A stretch of DNA of 64,000 bases, taken from contig CAJQUW010002137.1 of NCBI GenBank assembly GCA_907163375.1, forward strand, positions 310,001-374,000, read 5' to 3'. The notes below the pieces were generated by a model. The model was not told the origin of the DNA. It saw only the letters and a list, made by a program, of their open reading frames with translations, and did not search any database. The position numbers and the translations under genes are program-made. Of this stretch, positions 35,358 through 48,700 are shown in pieces (within the stretch, counting starts at the first letter, position 1; each line of letters starts with the position of its first letter). The stretch is from Prostheceraeus crozeri (lineage: Eukaryota; Platyhelminthes; Polycladida; Euryleptidae).

Positions 35358-36149
35358 TTAATCCAATTTTCCCGCTAAGTTTATCTAAGCACATCTTTAA
35401 TCTAAGTTTATCAAAGCGTGACAATCTTGCAACGTACAGTTCTCCGAGATTATCTATTTGAATAATCGCAATGCGACGTAATGTCTGATAAGTTCTTGGC
35501 CATTTAAACGTGATGATATGCGCGATCACAATAATGGGGCTATGCGAACGCGAAAGAAGAAGTTCCGGCAATGCTATGCGGAATATCATTCCAAGCCGTC
35601 AAGACAGCTACCCGGATTATAGGACCTTGCCAAATGTCGGGTGTCGTGTTGAGTGAAGGAATGGAAGAAGAGGGAAGTCTGACATGATCTGCGTGGGGTG
35701 ATAGGGCTGAGTGAAGATCGAGATGTAGAATGTAACTTGGTCATTGTGGCACTTGTATACCATGGAGGCAAGTCAGAGGTTATTTCTTGCCTGAATGGGA
35801 AGCCGCTGCAGCTCACGGAGCAAGCAAGAAGTCGGATCGTTCCGCTGAAGGGAAAACACCAGACGCACAGAAGCGTTAATGACGCTTTTCAGGTGTTGGA
35901 GTGATCAGTCCGGTCCAGGGTTTGGAAAAACCCATTCATGGGTAAAGTGTAAATGGGATGGGTTCTTTCAAAAAACTTTCGATGACATCTTTCAAGATTT
36001 TGAATGCAGCAGTGTAACAGTAGTATTTAGAACTATCTCCCAATATGCTCTTTCACTGTACATGAACATTTGTAAGCTAAGATTCTAGATTTATATATTT
36101 TTCACTACATCTGGAATGCATGTGACAATTGATGGCTATTGATATTGGT
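35358..36149. other. Gene-free stretch
   Basis: Sequence outside the nest. Short open frames on both strands were not recognised. A CAGGGTTTGGAAAAACCC word near 35917 resembles a hAT end, but no partner was found. Confidence 0.3.
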
Positions 36150-36645
36150 TAGGGCTGTCCATCTTCGACATTTTTAACAGTTGACTAATCGTTTGTCCAT
36201 TAATTAGTCATTTGGTCATTAGCTTGATCAACATAATTTGTTGTCTGTCAGTGGCCCTTGGAGGATCATAGATCGGCCTATTCTCAGTCATCTGTTGTAG
36301 TGGGTGAAGTGATACAACGCTAATTGTTCGGGTAGGTTCAAGGAATTCAATGCCAATATGACCTTCACTAGTTTGATTGGATATCATGGTAGCGGTTGCT
36401 ATCGGTTTGGGAAACTACAGTGAATAGTAAGGCTGATTTGCCCTTCATGTTTTGAAGATCAAAAGAACGGAGCAGCGTGCGGCTGCAGGAGGTTTCATGA
36501 ATCGATTCACAGGAGAGATCAAAATTATGACGTTCCCTGACAATCCCAAAACATAATGACAAAGAAAGAAATCGGCATGCGTCATGAAATGGAACTAAAT
36601 GGTTTTTAGATTGACTAGTCAGTGTGATAGTCGGTGAACAGCCCA
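36150..36645. mobile_element. Possible degenerate hAT element
   Basis: The left end TAGGGCTGTCCATC and the inverted right end (TGGGCTGTTCACC read inward) resemble common hAT termini, with GACTAATC and GACTAGTC words inside each end. About 496 bp. No target duplication is visible, so this is an old or chance match. Confidence 0.4.
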
Positions 36646-39600
36646 CATTCAGTCGTAAATCCGCACTGAAATAAGAATGTTACTGGACATATCATTTTTA
36701 ACATCTCTTGTAGAGCATCCTTATCAGATTGTTGTATCGCGATCACGTACCGATTCGATGCAAACCTCTTCAACCCTCGAAGATTCGATGTTGTGACGAT
36801 GACTTTAAATGTAATCTTCAATGAATAGTAAAATGTGCTGTTGGAGTTCTCTCGCATTCGGTTGAAGCCAGATTCGACTTTTTTCATAATTTTAGACGGT
36901 TGAGGATGGTCTGTCTTCACGTAATTATGTCTGTCGTCAAATCATTCAAATCATCAAGACCGGTCAACCTGCCATTCTCAGATTTTGCTCATATTTGGTT
37001 TGTAGATAGGACGTGTTATCATTTCAAGAAATCAAGATTTGTCTGTTTCGATTCGTCGTAGTTACTGAGCTACAGGCATTCAAAGTTGCCTATATCGCTT
37101 TGCATTGGACGACAGATTTTCTCAAGCAACGGTCCTGAGCAACGACTAAAATGCGTCTACTTTTGCTTTTTATGAAACTAGCCACACCAAACTTTTTACA
37201 CATATTGTTGGTGTGTTTTACTACCCCTACACAACTAATCCGACGTTTGTGCTGTTTATGACATACTGTAGATATCGACGCTCAAAGTTGGTGATTTTCT
37301 TTCCAAAAGTGCGAAAATCTCAAACTTTGAAGCTGAAGACCCAAAAAGGATACCTCAAACTTCAATGAAATTTTTATTGTATCATCACCACATGTAAGCC
37401 AAGTTAGTGTCAAAAGATTGGCAAGTTATTTTACTTCCTTTAGAAATTAGAGACAAAAAACGTCATTTTCCAAAAATTACTTTTTTCATACTTCTTAAAA
37501 ATCAATAATCAATGAATGATCATTCTGAGCGCCTTTTTCACACCTGTTCGGCTATATAGGATGCAAACATATTATTAGGAGGAAAGGTTTTGTAGATACC
37601 ACACTTAAGGTCTGGTCTAAAGCAAACAACAAGCGACCATCAAATCAGTGATATTCATCTCGTGTCTTCGTCGTGGATGTCGCATTTGGCAGTTATAATT
37701 ATGTATTTTTAAGTTTTTTGGTTATGATATTTCTTCGCATTTTCTTGGCTGGCAACTTTGATAAAATGATTCATGAATTATTTTCAGCTTATTACTTTCA
37801 TCCAGAGATGATTTGGGAGAGTGTCTCTATCGAGAGAACGTATCCACCTAGAAAATCTCGCAACAGGCAAGATGGTCATTTTAAATCCCGGTTTTATCGA
37901 TTTTTCACATGTAAATTTGCTTAAGGTCATAATGGCTTCATATCACACAAAACATTTGTTTCAAAAATCTTCGATAAAGGAAGGAGAGAGAGAGAGATAG
38001 AACGAAGGGAGTCTTCGATGATGTGACCACGTAATAAGAGTTCGAAGATTGCGCTCGCTAAATGCTAACACGCTAGGTAGATGAAAACGGGAAAGACGGA
38101 GCTACTTTGTTGGTTGCTGAATTCAAACAGAGCGGTTTCAAGCCAGACAACGTCATATGAGCGCTTGAACTTTTTCGGGAATTCCCGGAATTGTGGGATT
38201 TTTACCATTTTCTACTGGAGTCACGGGATTTGTGCAAATATCAAAAAGGCTCTCACCCTACATCTTCTCTCGTCATGTCAAAAAGTGACGGCTTACCTAT
38301 AGTTAGATACTTGCTGGCTCGTGGTAGTGCAGACGAAAAGTGATGTCCATGCATGCTATTAAACATAACTGGCTTGTTTACGATAATGTCTATAAATTTG
38401 TTTGTAAGAATTTTTCTTAGTTTTCTTATGGTGCATGCCTATCCATTGTGGCTTATGTCTCGTCCTCCACATTTTGGTCTACTAAACATGATAGGGCCTA
38501 TTTTTTGACTCAATTGAATTTACTGAAAAAAAGTGTGTTGTATTTTGATGTAGAAGAAAATGTCTACACACTGATTGCCATAAGTTGTGTGAATTTTTGT
38601 TCACAAATTAAAAAAATCGTAGACGACGTGTAATATACAGTACACCAACCAAAATATAGTGAATTGTCTTGTTTATGAAATCCCGACATAAAATGCTTTC
38701 AACTTTTTTGGTCATTTTTAGATAAAGAACTTTTTGATGGTTGCATATGCAAGCAAGCGTTGTTCAATAGTTAGGTTTGAACTGAAAACTGAGGCTAATT
38801 TGCATGTATATAAAATTTCAGTTGAATCCAATTACATGGTGATTTTGAGTTAATAATTCCATCGTAAAATAGATAAATTATAGACGAGGATGCTCTACCA
38901 CTCTATTCGACATTTTTACATGTGCAATCAAAACTGATTTTTCATGCGAACCGTGTCTAGGGGTGCGTTTTTGAATTATTGACAAATTCAAAGCTCAATA
39001 AGTTTTCCTAATTAGTTATTATGTACCAGTACTAATGCTACAAGTCTTTTGTCTGCAGTGCTACTGTTAGTTATGACCAGTTACTAAAACAAATATTTTA
39101 AGACTGCCCAACTAAAAAACGATTTTGCCACAAAGTTGCAACTATTTTTCGGATTAGCACGAAAATTGAATGTTGCAGATGTAGTCGGCTTGCTCATCAA
39201 TTGATGACGTTGATAATCAGAGATGCAAACAGCAGGCATGTAACCCGCACCCATATTGATCAATTAAAGGCTTCTTAAGAGCTTTATTGCAAAATCCCAT
39301 CCATTGGAGTGTGACTACATAGACATGTAAGTTTGACGCACTTTATTGTTAAACGATGGTTGCCAAAGATAAATTTTGCAGTAACTTATGTAACTCTTGA
39401 TTTCTGAATGTTCAACGTTGATCATGATTATCTCATTGCAGCCGATGTTTGTTTCAAGCATCATAGAATATAATTGCGTGTTTGAGAATATGTTTTTACT
39501 GTTAAATCTTTTCCATGGATTACTTATCAAGCTGATAAGAAGTGGTAGAATCGATAATCGTTCAACTAATATTTATAACTCGATGTCAAACGAATTATAA

Positions 39601-40185
39601 AAGCAAAATGGTCAATACTGCATCGTCGATCAACATACGCTTCTAAAGTTCCGGTTCTACTTCTTGCAACTCCTGAGTTGGTCGTTATGTCAATCATACT
39701 TTCTTTCTCTCCAAATTCTTCCCTTTTGTATTCCACCTCATCATCAGTGTATGCACTACGGGTTGGAACAGGCCGCCTGCTCAGTCCTTTCCGTCGTATA
39801 AAATGTGTTATCAAACTGCGAGTAATTTTTGATGGAAACTCTGACTTTTCCGGAGTGTTAATAGGCTTGCCTTTCATGCATACTATTACTAAGTATATGA
39901 CGGCAGCCAAATTTTATTCTGGGACATGCTTGCTCTCATCTGAAGACTTTGCTTCATGGTGCATGCTATTAAAAGTCTGACCAAATTAGCTGACAGAATG
40001 CATCATAAAATTAAGCACCAATACATATACCAGTTTAACTGACAAGCACATAGTAAATTGCTGAGATGATTGAGTAGAGCAAGTTGCAATCTTTAGCGGA
40101 ATCTTGCCATGATTTCGAATAATATAGGTAGCAGGCTACTTTAGAATCCTTCAGTATTCAACTTAACAAGAGACACTATTAAGAT
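36646..40185. other. Gene-free stretch
   Basis: About 3.5 kb of AT-rich sequence without a recognised gene or complete repeat. A 114-codon minus-strand open frame at 39566-39910 has plausible amino-acid composition but no recognised family. Confidence 0.3.
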
Positions 40186-40199
40186 CAAATGCGATTAAT

Positions 40200-40350
40200 A
40201 ATAAGTTGAAGTGTAAATAGAATAATTAAATATTGAGCTGCATCCTCAGTTCAAAAATGGAAACAGATCTGAATAGCTGCCATTTCATCCAATATCAGGA
40301 ATCATCAGCAGGCCTAGTTCGCATCTCTCAACATCGACACAACTCCCTTT
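40200..40350 (+). repeat. Dispersed repeat family, copy A
   Basis: Holds TAAATAGAATAATTAAATAT, GCCATTTCATCCAATATCAG and a following ATCATCAG word. The same words recur at 40905-41000 and at the site around 49373-49406/52857-52950. Unknown family, no ends defined. Confidence 0.6.
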
Positions 40351-40380
40351 TTAAAGGGAAAGGCCCTGATTAACCATGTT

Positions 40381-40736
40381 GTTTGATATGATGTTAGAAA
40401 GAATCAGGAATGTTTTGATGTTAAACGATTATAATTGTATACAAAATTTTTCAGTCAGCATCCACAGACCATCTTCAGGTAAAAAAGAAATTCATTAAAG
40501 GGTTAGTAGTGCTATGTGAGCAATTAAACACAAAACTTTACCAGTCCCTACTCGAATTAAGTTAAACTACATGTTATATGCTTTATGTTTGAATTGCTCA
40601 CATAGCACTACTAACCCTTTAATGAATTTCTTTTTTACCTGAAGATGGTCTGTGGATGCTGACCGAAAAATTTTGTATACAATTATAATCGCTTAACATC
40701 AAAGCATTCCTGATTCTTTCTAACATCATATCAAAT
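40381..40736. repeat. 356-bp hairpin with ~146-bp arms
   Basis: Arms 40381-40527 and 40591-40736 are inverted copies with only a few mismatches, around a 63-bp spacer. The outer end is TTTGATATGATGTTAGAAAG. It looks like a foldback MITE inserted between two copies of a dispersed repeat. I could not define a target duplication. Confidence 0.85.
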
Positions 40737-40904
40737 CCCCATTTAAAGTTTCAGCCAAGCGCGGGCAAATTTGAGATTTGCAATTAGCAAGCCAGTTACA
40801 TTTTCGACGGGCATTGATTAAATATCACTTTAAACACACTTTTCACAAATCGCCTAAGTTAGTGCGTCTGTAATAATTTATAAATGCTGTTTTTTCAAAA
40901 ACAA

Positions 40905-41000
40905 TGTAAACAGAATAATTAAACATTGAATTGCATCCTCAGTTGAAAAATGTGAGCAGACTAGAATAGCTGCCATTTCATCCAATATCAGGAATCATCA
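40905..41000 (+). repeat. Dispersed repeat family, copy B
   Basis: Second copy of the 40.2-kb repeat, about 85-90% identical by eye across the GCCATTTCATCCAATATCAG core and its left flank. Confidence 0.6.
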
Positions 41001-41204
41001 GGTTAAAATGTCATCAACAATTTACATTTCATGATGAGATTCACTTACATACTACCAATGACATATTACATCAATGATATGCGTGTAACCTATTTTACAG
41101 TTTTGCAAAAAAGCGATCAAATGAGCTATGGTATAAAACAGTGTCCGTTAAGGTGAATAAAAACAAAAACAGACTTGCTTGACGGCATATTCTGTGGAAT
41201 GTAT

Positions 41205-41850
41205 GCACAGGCTCCATGGTGATATGCTTGACCAGAGTTTTCCACTCGGTCCGATCAATCGCCGTTGACCATGCCTACTCGTATATCGGTGATATCGCAA
41301 TCTCACACGTCGGTCTTGGTCGGCCTCCTTGTCTTCTGCTCCTGGATCGTCCCGTTATCATTTTCCGTTCATCTTTTGATATGTCCAATATAGGTGACCT
41401 AATCTCTCACTATTTTATGGTCAAGTTGCTGCCTGTCTGCTGATCTTCACTAGCAAACTGTGGCCATTCAACCTCCTTTAGAACATAGTCATTATTTTTT
41501 TCTGATAGTCCTAGGGGTGCGTGGCACCTTGCGACAGCAACACATCTGAAGCAACTCCAGCTTCTTCCGACTTTCTTTTCTTACGGTTCATGTCTTACAG
41601 TCTCGTGACCACCTGATATTGAGCCAAATGTCTCTTTGTGGGTCACCCTAATATCAAGACTTTTCCAAATGTTTATCTGAGACGTCGCTTCTAACTGGCC
41701 CATCGCAGTTTGTCTTCTTAAGTCTCCATCAGCCCTCCCATCATGATACAACAGAATACCAAGAAAGTTGAAACTGCAACTAAGAGGCCGTTCACCTTGA
41801 TGTTTCGAGAGCCATGAATTTAGTCTTCTTAGCATTCAAATACAGCCCCA
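41205..41850 (-). mobile_element. LINE 3' coding fragment
   Basis: The minus strand gives SCSFNFLGILLYHDGRADGD, then in changing frames TYIGHIKR and RSRRQRGRPRRRW-like text. These are the late reverse-transcriptase and C-terminal motifs (YLG...DGR, LGH, GRPRRRW) of a non-LTR retrotransposon. At least two frame changes and several stops; both ends are decayed. Confidence 0.65.
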
Positions 41851-41859
41851 CTCCTTGCA

Positions 41860-42795
41860 AATATACTCAAAGGAGCTGATCCGTTTTTCATTACTGTAAT
41901 TAGTGTGATATTGGCTGTGTATCTCAGGTTTTTTTGCGATTCTCCCATGGAAGCTTACGCATTTGTCATATGAACCGGCACATGTATGAAATCTGCTTCT
42001 AAAACCATTGAAATGAAAAATCTATTGGTAGCAAGTTTGTTACAATCTGAACAGTATACATGTACATGCACATGCGCTGCCTGCAGAACAAATAATCAAT
42101 AATGAGCATGATCATAATGCGTGTTTCTGGGAATAAAAGCGTAAACTAGCACATAGAGTAACACATAGAACTGGTATATTCTATGTGAGACTAGCCATCA
42201 TCATCTCTATATTCTGCTTTATTGAAATAGGGCATATCAGATAAGAGAAATCAAGTTTAGAAAATTAGTGATTTTGGAAAGTAATTGAATTCAACCGCCT
42301 CACTGTTTTTGAAAGCTCCGCAGTCCTACTATTAAAAATTACGTAGGTTTTACAGCCGTGTGCTGAAATACAGTTGATATCCCAGTAGTTAATGAGAATG
42401 ATATTATCACATAGGCCTATTGAGGCGTGGAAGTTATTTACAGTAACAATGTACTCAGTGTGAATGAACCAGTAATCCTCGTGTCTATCTGAGGGTTGCT
42501 GAAGAGACGAACGTGAAAGCTTGAAATACCCTGCAAACGAATCCTACCACGTTACCTACAAATGAGTCCTTTTAATGCTCCGGCAAGTATTGTGATATAA
42601 ACGACGCTGTAACCGTATGAGCAATATTTTATCGATTTCACTTCCAGGTGCTATATTTCACACACCGAAACAGTTTTATAGGATGTTGATTCATTAACTA
42701 GGTTGGTCAAGTGTTAGAATCAAAAAGCAAAGAAGCTCATTTGTTTTGATATATCGAACGCATGCATTTTTTAGTCCGAATCACTTCCACCCATT
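41860..42795. other. 5' flank of the MFSD8-like gene
   Basis: No repeat or gene was recognised. The promoter and any 5' non-coding exon should lie here or further left, but I see no TATA element or initiator I would commit to. Confidence 0.3.
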
Positions 42796-45700
42796 ATGAA
42801 TATCATATGGAAAACATACTATCGTCTTACCCACAGATTATCTCATAGTGAAGATTCATCACGGGAACGATGGCTATCAATTCGAATTTTATACATCACG
42901 TGCTTCATTTCTGCAATTGGTTATTCCATCATTATCACGTCCATTTGGCCTTTCTTGAAATTGGTAAGAAAGTTTTGTATTGCTTCCTTTTTGCTATCAC
43001 CTTTGATAGTCACAATCTCTTTGATTTGTGATGATCAATTACATGACTATTGACCGCACCGAGTACATGTAAGTAACATGCTTCTTTAATCAAATTCTAT
43101 TTGAATCAGCGTGTAGATTAGCTAGGATGAGCACCGCCCCGCAGCCCGCCCCGAGGGCCCGCACTTTTGAGAGCATTGCATTTTGAGAGGATTTCCTAAA
43201 GTGCAATGTGATGCGCGCTACAGTAGGCTACCATGTTTAGACTGAGAAATTGAACAGTTTCATGGAGATCAGATCTATGCTATTGCAAAAGTCCAGAGAG
43301 GACAATAGATGACCAGGATGACACCAGTTTGAACTCTGACAGTGACTCTAGTTGAGGACTTATTTGCCTATAAATGTATATTTTGAGATATCTTCTGATG
43401 TAAATGCCGTTTTGCCTAATTTTTTCACGTCGAGGAAGATCTACTTGGGAGACACCATCTGCTTGAATATGAATGAAATGGGACTATTAACAAAGCATGT
43501 CGTTGCATATTGTTGATGAGGATGCTCACCCTAAACAAATTTAAAGTATTGAAAGTTTTCTTTCTAATGAGTCATCAAACAGACCTGCAAACTGTACAAT
43601 ATTGAATGACACATTCATATGCTTTGAATTATTGCTGTTTCCGTTATAGATGTATGTTGTATATATTTCATGTACACTCTAGCTAACGCAGATATCTAAC
43701 AATCCGACACTTTGGGCAGTTTGATCAGCGCAAATTTTGAAGATGCAAATAGACTATCGATATCTTAAAGAAGATAGTATGATTTGCTATTTTGATGACT
43801 GAGTGAACTAATGATATTAGTGACTATTCCTGAGTACAGGGGTCTATTTTTTCTATCACATCAACACAGCTGTACTGCAATGCGAATAAGTGACTTGGGT
43901 TTGATTCAATTCAAAATTTTCTACCTATCAGGCTCGACCAACATCGAAAATTGTGATCAACAATTATTTTCTAAAGTATATTTAAAACTAATTTAGGCAC
44001 ATTCAATTGCTAAATAGAATTTTTCGGAAGTTAAGAAAAGCCCGCAGTGGAGGCCCGCCCCGATGAATTCGACCAAAAAATAATTAATTTTCATGAAAAT
44101 TTTCTCGGTTTTACGTGAACGGGCTATTTAAACAGAAATTGCCATTATGTTTACTAACCTTGCATTGAAGCTGTACATTGATAGATAGAATATTTTGTTA
44201 TAAGTGTCCATTATGTTGACATAATGCTGGATTAAAGAAGCAAAATATATTGTTTTGGACGTAAAATTGATAATAATAGACATTTTAAGAATCGGTGAAT
44301 ACATTACATCGCAATCAAATATTGCGAAAAAGAGAATGGAATGCATGAAAGGCAATGGATGATGAATGGAAGAAAAAGACTATTGGCAATATGTGATAAA
44401 GGAGTTCCTAACTCTTTTAATTAGTGCAAAAGTTGGGTCAAATGTCGAAAGTCGGCGAGAATTTTTTGTCGTTAGTCTTTCATTGAAAATGCTGCTTAGT
44501 GGGTGACACTCACACCTTTCAATCGACAGTTTTTTCATTATCTTTCGTCATGATAGGATTCGAGACCATAGTTGATGTTGTACAGATCATCACAGTTCAT
44601 CACTTTTAAGATAAGCATTTTTTTAGGAATGGTAATCACAAATTTACAATTCAATTTCCAGTTGAATATGGAAAGTTCACACGTATGCGCAAAAAGTAAT
44701 AAAGTGAATAAGCAATAAAATACGAATTAATGTGTGAAAAATGTTACGCGCTATTCAGTAGAGATGTCAGAAATGGGATAAATGCATTCTTCTTTCCTTG
44801 AGTGCGGCAAAGTGGAACAAGGCACTTTCCTGAATTTGTGAGGACTTATGGTATCAGACCTCGTAGACAGTGACCATCTTCATTTACTGCCTTCAAAAAG
44901 AGACGCCTGTTGAGTTCACATCGTCGAATGGTAATCACGTCGCTTGAGCAGTGACAAGTCACTATCATGAAAAATAATGCGATGGACACCCTCGTCGATT
45001 CTTGATGGTTGGTGCGACAAAAGATGATTTAAACCAACAAAGCATGGACAAGCATATTTCAAAATGGACCTGATGCATGCAATGTACAGTAAATGAAGCT
45101 CAGTTTTGGTAACATAAAATTTTATTCTCCGCAGACAATAAAGACGTTGATTTGCTTTCTTTGCACTTACTTCTTGGAACTTAACACTTAGATATGTTGC
45201 TAGGTAGCTTTAAGTGTGCTTCACCATCAAGCCAGGTCATTCCATTCTACCTACTAAATGTAATTGTCACGTTCGTTAACTTGGCTATATTCTTGAAAGG
45301 GTCAAAACACACATTAAGTTGAGTTTTGAAATTTTTCGCTATATTATGATAATTTTGACAAATTTCCGACTAGGTAGGCCTATGTCACAGTTTTTAGTGG
45401 TGTATCCAGTCTTAATTATGTATTGTCTTCAAAAATTCCTCTACCATTTGGTCAATCAAATGCAATATTGTTCAACTTCCTAGATTAGATTGCAGCAAGA
45501 TTCTGTCTTATTTTTGATGTATGGAAAACTATTTATTACCTGTAGAATGATTGCACGAAGCTGTGTGGATATTTGTACAAAAATTAAACATCATGTAGGA
45601 CTTAAATGTTACGATGATGTTAAAATACAAATAATGAATATTGCAGATGCAGTCAGTTTACTTGTTAACTGATTCTAACCCTGGGAAATGGTAGGCTTAC

Positions 45701-48700
45701 ATGCATCTGAAATCGGCATATCGAGGATCAATGCCCATTTTCATTTCTATTAATTTTTCGGGATTTTTCCTATGTCCAAATTCGAGCCCTGAATTAGGAT
45801 CTCTTCATTGTTAAATGCATGTTCTTGTACTTCTTTTACTCAAAAGTTTAGTATCAAATATCACATATTACTAGCCCCTACGAGATAGTTTTGTATGTGA
45901 AGCATTTCTTTCACGATGCCTAAAGTGATTGTCAAGTGAAGTGGAAAATTTACGAATAGAAGTTGTTATGAACCATCAATTGCCTCTCTGTTTCAGCTCA
46001 ATCCTTATACTAGCACCACGTTTTTGGGTTTTGCTGTCGGTATCTTCAGCTTTGGGCAATGTGTCGCCTCGCCTCTCCTGGGATGGTTGTCCACTCGGTT
46101 TAACAACACGGCATTGTCTCTCTACGTAGGTCTTATTCTACAGCTGGTTGGAAACTTAATGTGGGCTAATCTTCAGGATTTTCCTCATGGAGAGTATTTT
46201 CTACTTGTTGCTCGCGCTATTATCGGCTGTGGAGCAGGTATCTCTGCTTGTGTTCGTGCCTACATGTCCAAAGCAACGACAATAGAAGAGAGGACGAACG
46301 TCGCTGGCGAATTCAACGCTTTCAAGGCACTCGGATTCTGCCTTGGGCCTGCAGTTCAAGCAGCATGTGTTTTCGCTGGATACCCGGGGCCAATTGAAGT
46401 AAAGGGCCTTCACTTTAACATGTACACAAGTCCAGCGTGGATCTCAGCAGTTTTAAGTGAGTTGTTGGTTATTTATTGAATGCTTCAAAATCTCATGAAT
46501 TTTATGAATTATCAATTTACCGGACTTATTAATGAAATACAGGGAAGAGCCATGATAGTAGAACTTAGGTTCTCAATGAAAACCCAGTACAGAAAATTGA
46601 TAGAAAAGCGAGCATCTTAACTACTATTTTTTTCTTTTTGAAAAACCTGTTCACCCTATGATGTCTTGATCAGAGTTTCTCTACAGTTTGGAAACCATTT
46701 CCCATCGCCGAAGTACTTGCAACCTCAATCAAAGATACCTTTATACTAATAGAGGTGAGTTTTGATTTCGTCGGTATGGCATTGTATTCAAGATTTCAAG
46801 AAATGCTGATAGCAAAGAATTGTAGTCTATTTTCAATTAACAAGATGTCAATTTTGTGATTGAACATGCTGTACTTTCGAAAAAATGAACCGTAGGTTGT
46901 GTGATTATTCGAAAGCGAATCTGTTTGAGTGCAGATTGTCTGAATATTTTTTCTAGCTCGTGTTTTAAAATCTCGATATTTTGCTGATGAAACAGGAATT
47001 GCGGATTTTGATGTTGTCACAAAATGCGGAAAAGAAGAAATTGAAAAGACGAATGATTGCGATAATGACGCCGAACTCGAGACGAATGATTCATGAGGTG
47101 AATAGCTGAAGCTTTCGTTACGTGATGATGACATATTGATCACTTTGTTTTTAATTATCGCATTGAATCGATTGTTATTTATTTAACAATCGGAAAATAA
47201 GTGCTCGTCCTGGTGGATTTGAACCATCGACCTCTGGCATTTAGGCCAACGCTCTACCAAGTGAGCTATTGACGAGCGATAGTACGGCACGAGTCCTCAA
47301 TTGTGCTATTATTATTTTAAGTATTATCGATTATTGTTTCTGATTATTTTGATTAGAATTGTAATTCATGCTGATAATAATAATGTAAATATATTTGTCT
47401 AACAAGGAGTCCAGAGGTCGAACCCGGAAAGTGTCATTGGAAGTCGGCAGGAAGGGCATCCGGACTACAAAGCACCACAACGCTCCAAACAAAGTCTGAC
47501 TTAAGTCAGCACCCTCCAAGGCCCCAGTAGGGGTAAAAAGTGACGTAAAATCCGTAAAAAAAAGGAGTTGCATTTCTTAATGGAAACCAACACCGGGAGC
47601 AAGCAACAAAGTAGTTATGATCTATGTTTGATTGCTGTGTTAATCATCTAAATATCAAGAACTTATGGTTGAGCCAATTGTATAACCGGTAGGTGTACCG
47701 GGTGTGTTTAAGTCAACAATAATGAATTTATTGACATCTATTGTCAAACAGTATGAAACCGTCGCGCATAATGTAGTCCTACCCCAAATGGCAGTGGTTT
47801 TCTGTTGAAACTCCTAAAAACTTCTTCATTGATGAGTTTAAGTGCTGCTTCTGTTTGAGATTGGCTGTAGTTCGATATTGCGGTTGATAGTTTTCTTCTA
47901 TGAGATGAATAGAAAATACTTATTACTTATGCGTTTAACGTCCGCTTTCTTCGACTTCGTAGGGTTGGACGATTCTCCCCAATGCTGTGGATCGCAGAGC
48001 GCCAGCGTTGGCGTCATCCAGCTTGAGATCAGCGGCAACAGAGTCACTCCATGTCTTCCGAGGTCGACCTTTTCTTCTTCTTTCTTCTATTTTCCATGTC
48101 ACAACTTGGCGGACGTAGTCTTCGGGCCCTTTTCGCATCACGTGGCCAAACCATCTGAGTCGGTTTCGTGCGATGACATCGGATATTGCTTCGATGCTAA
48201 GCATATGCCTCAAGTCGTCACTTCGCTTTCTGTCACTTAGCTTCGTTCCACACATCCACCTTACCATGCGCATTTCCACCCTCTCCAGACGTTGTTGACT
48301 GTCCACTTTCAGAGCCCATGTTTCGCTCCCGTATATCATACCCTTCCGGACACAGGCATCATATACTCTTCCTTTCATGTGGAGGGACGGAGCATGTGAG
48401 GTGAGGAGCGGCATCAACGCCTTGAAGATTGCCCAGTCGCATCGAATAGAAAATGAACATGAAAAATTAAGCTTACAATTCCGAGTCACTTGTCTGCCCA
48501 CATCGACAGGACGGTTGTTTTGACTAGAAGCATCACAACATTCTGGAAAGTCTTCACAGTTCAGGCATCAAAATCTCTTTCATTCTACTATGAGGTATAG
48601 AAGAAGTAGAAATAGGTACTTTCTATTGTCATATCAAAAGTCAAACGCATCGATCGGTATGACAATATTGCAGGGGTGCTGAGTCGGAGTCCCGGAGTCC

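Noticed and set aside
39566-39910. A 114-codon minus-strand open frame with ordinary-looking composition.
   Set aside because: No recognised domain, no clear splice partners and no ATG at its left limit. Not enough to call a gene.
46685-46754. A 70-bp exon-like piece in MFSD8 intron 2, between TTTCTCTACAG and GTGAGT.
   Set aside because: Its length is not a multiple of three, so including it would break the reading frame, and the peptide matches nothing in MFSD8. A poison exon is possible but unsupported without RNA data.
46796-47143. A 115-codon serine-rich minus-strand open frame in MFSD8 intron 2.
   Set aside because: Low complexity, antisense within an intron, no family pattern.
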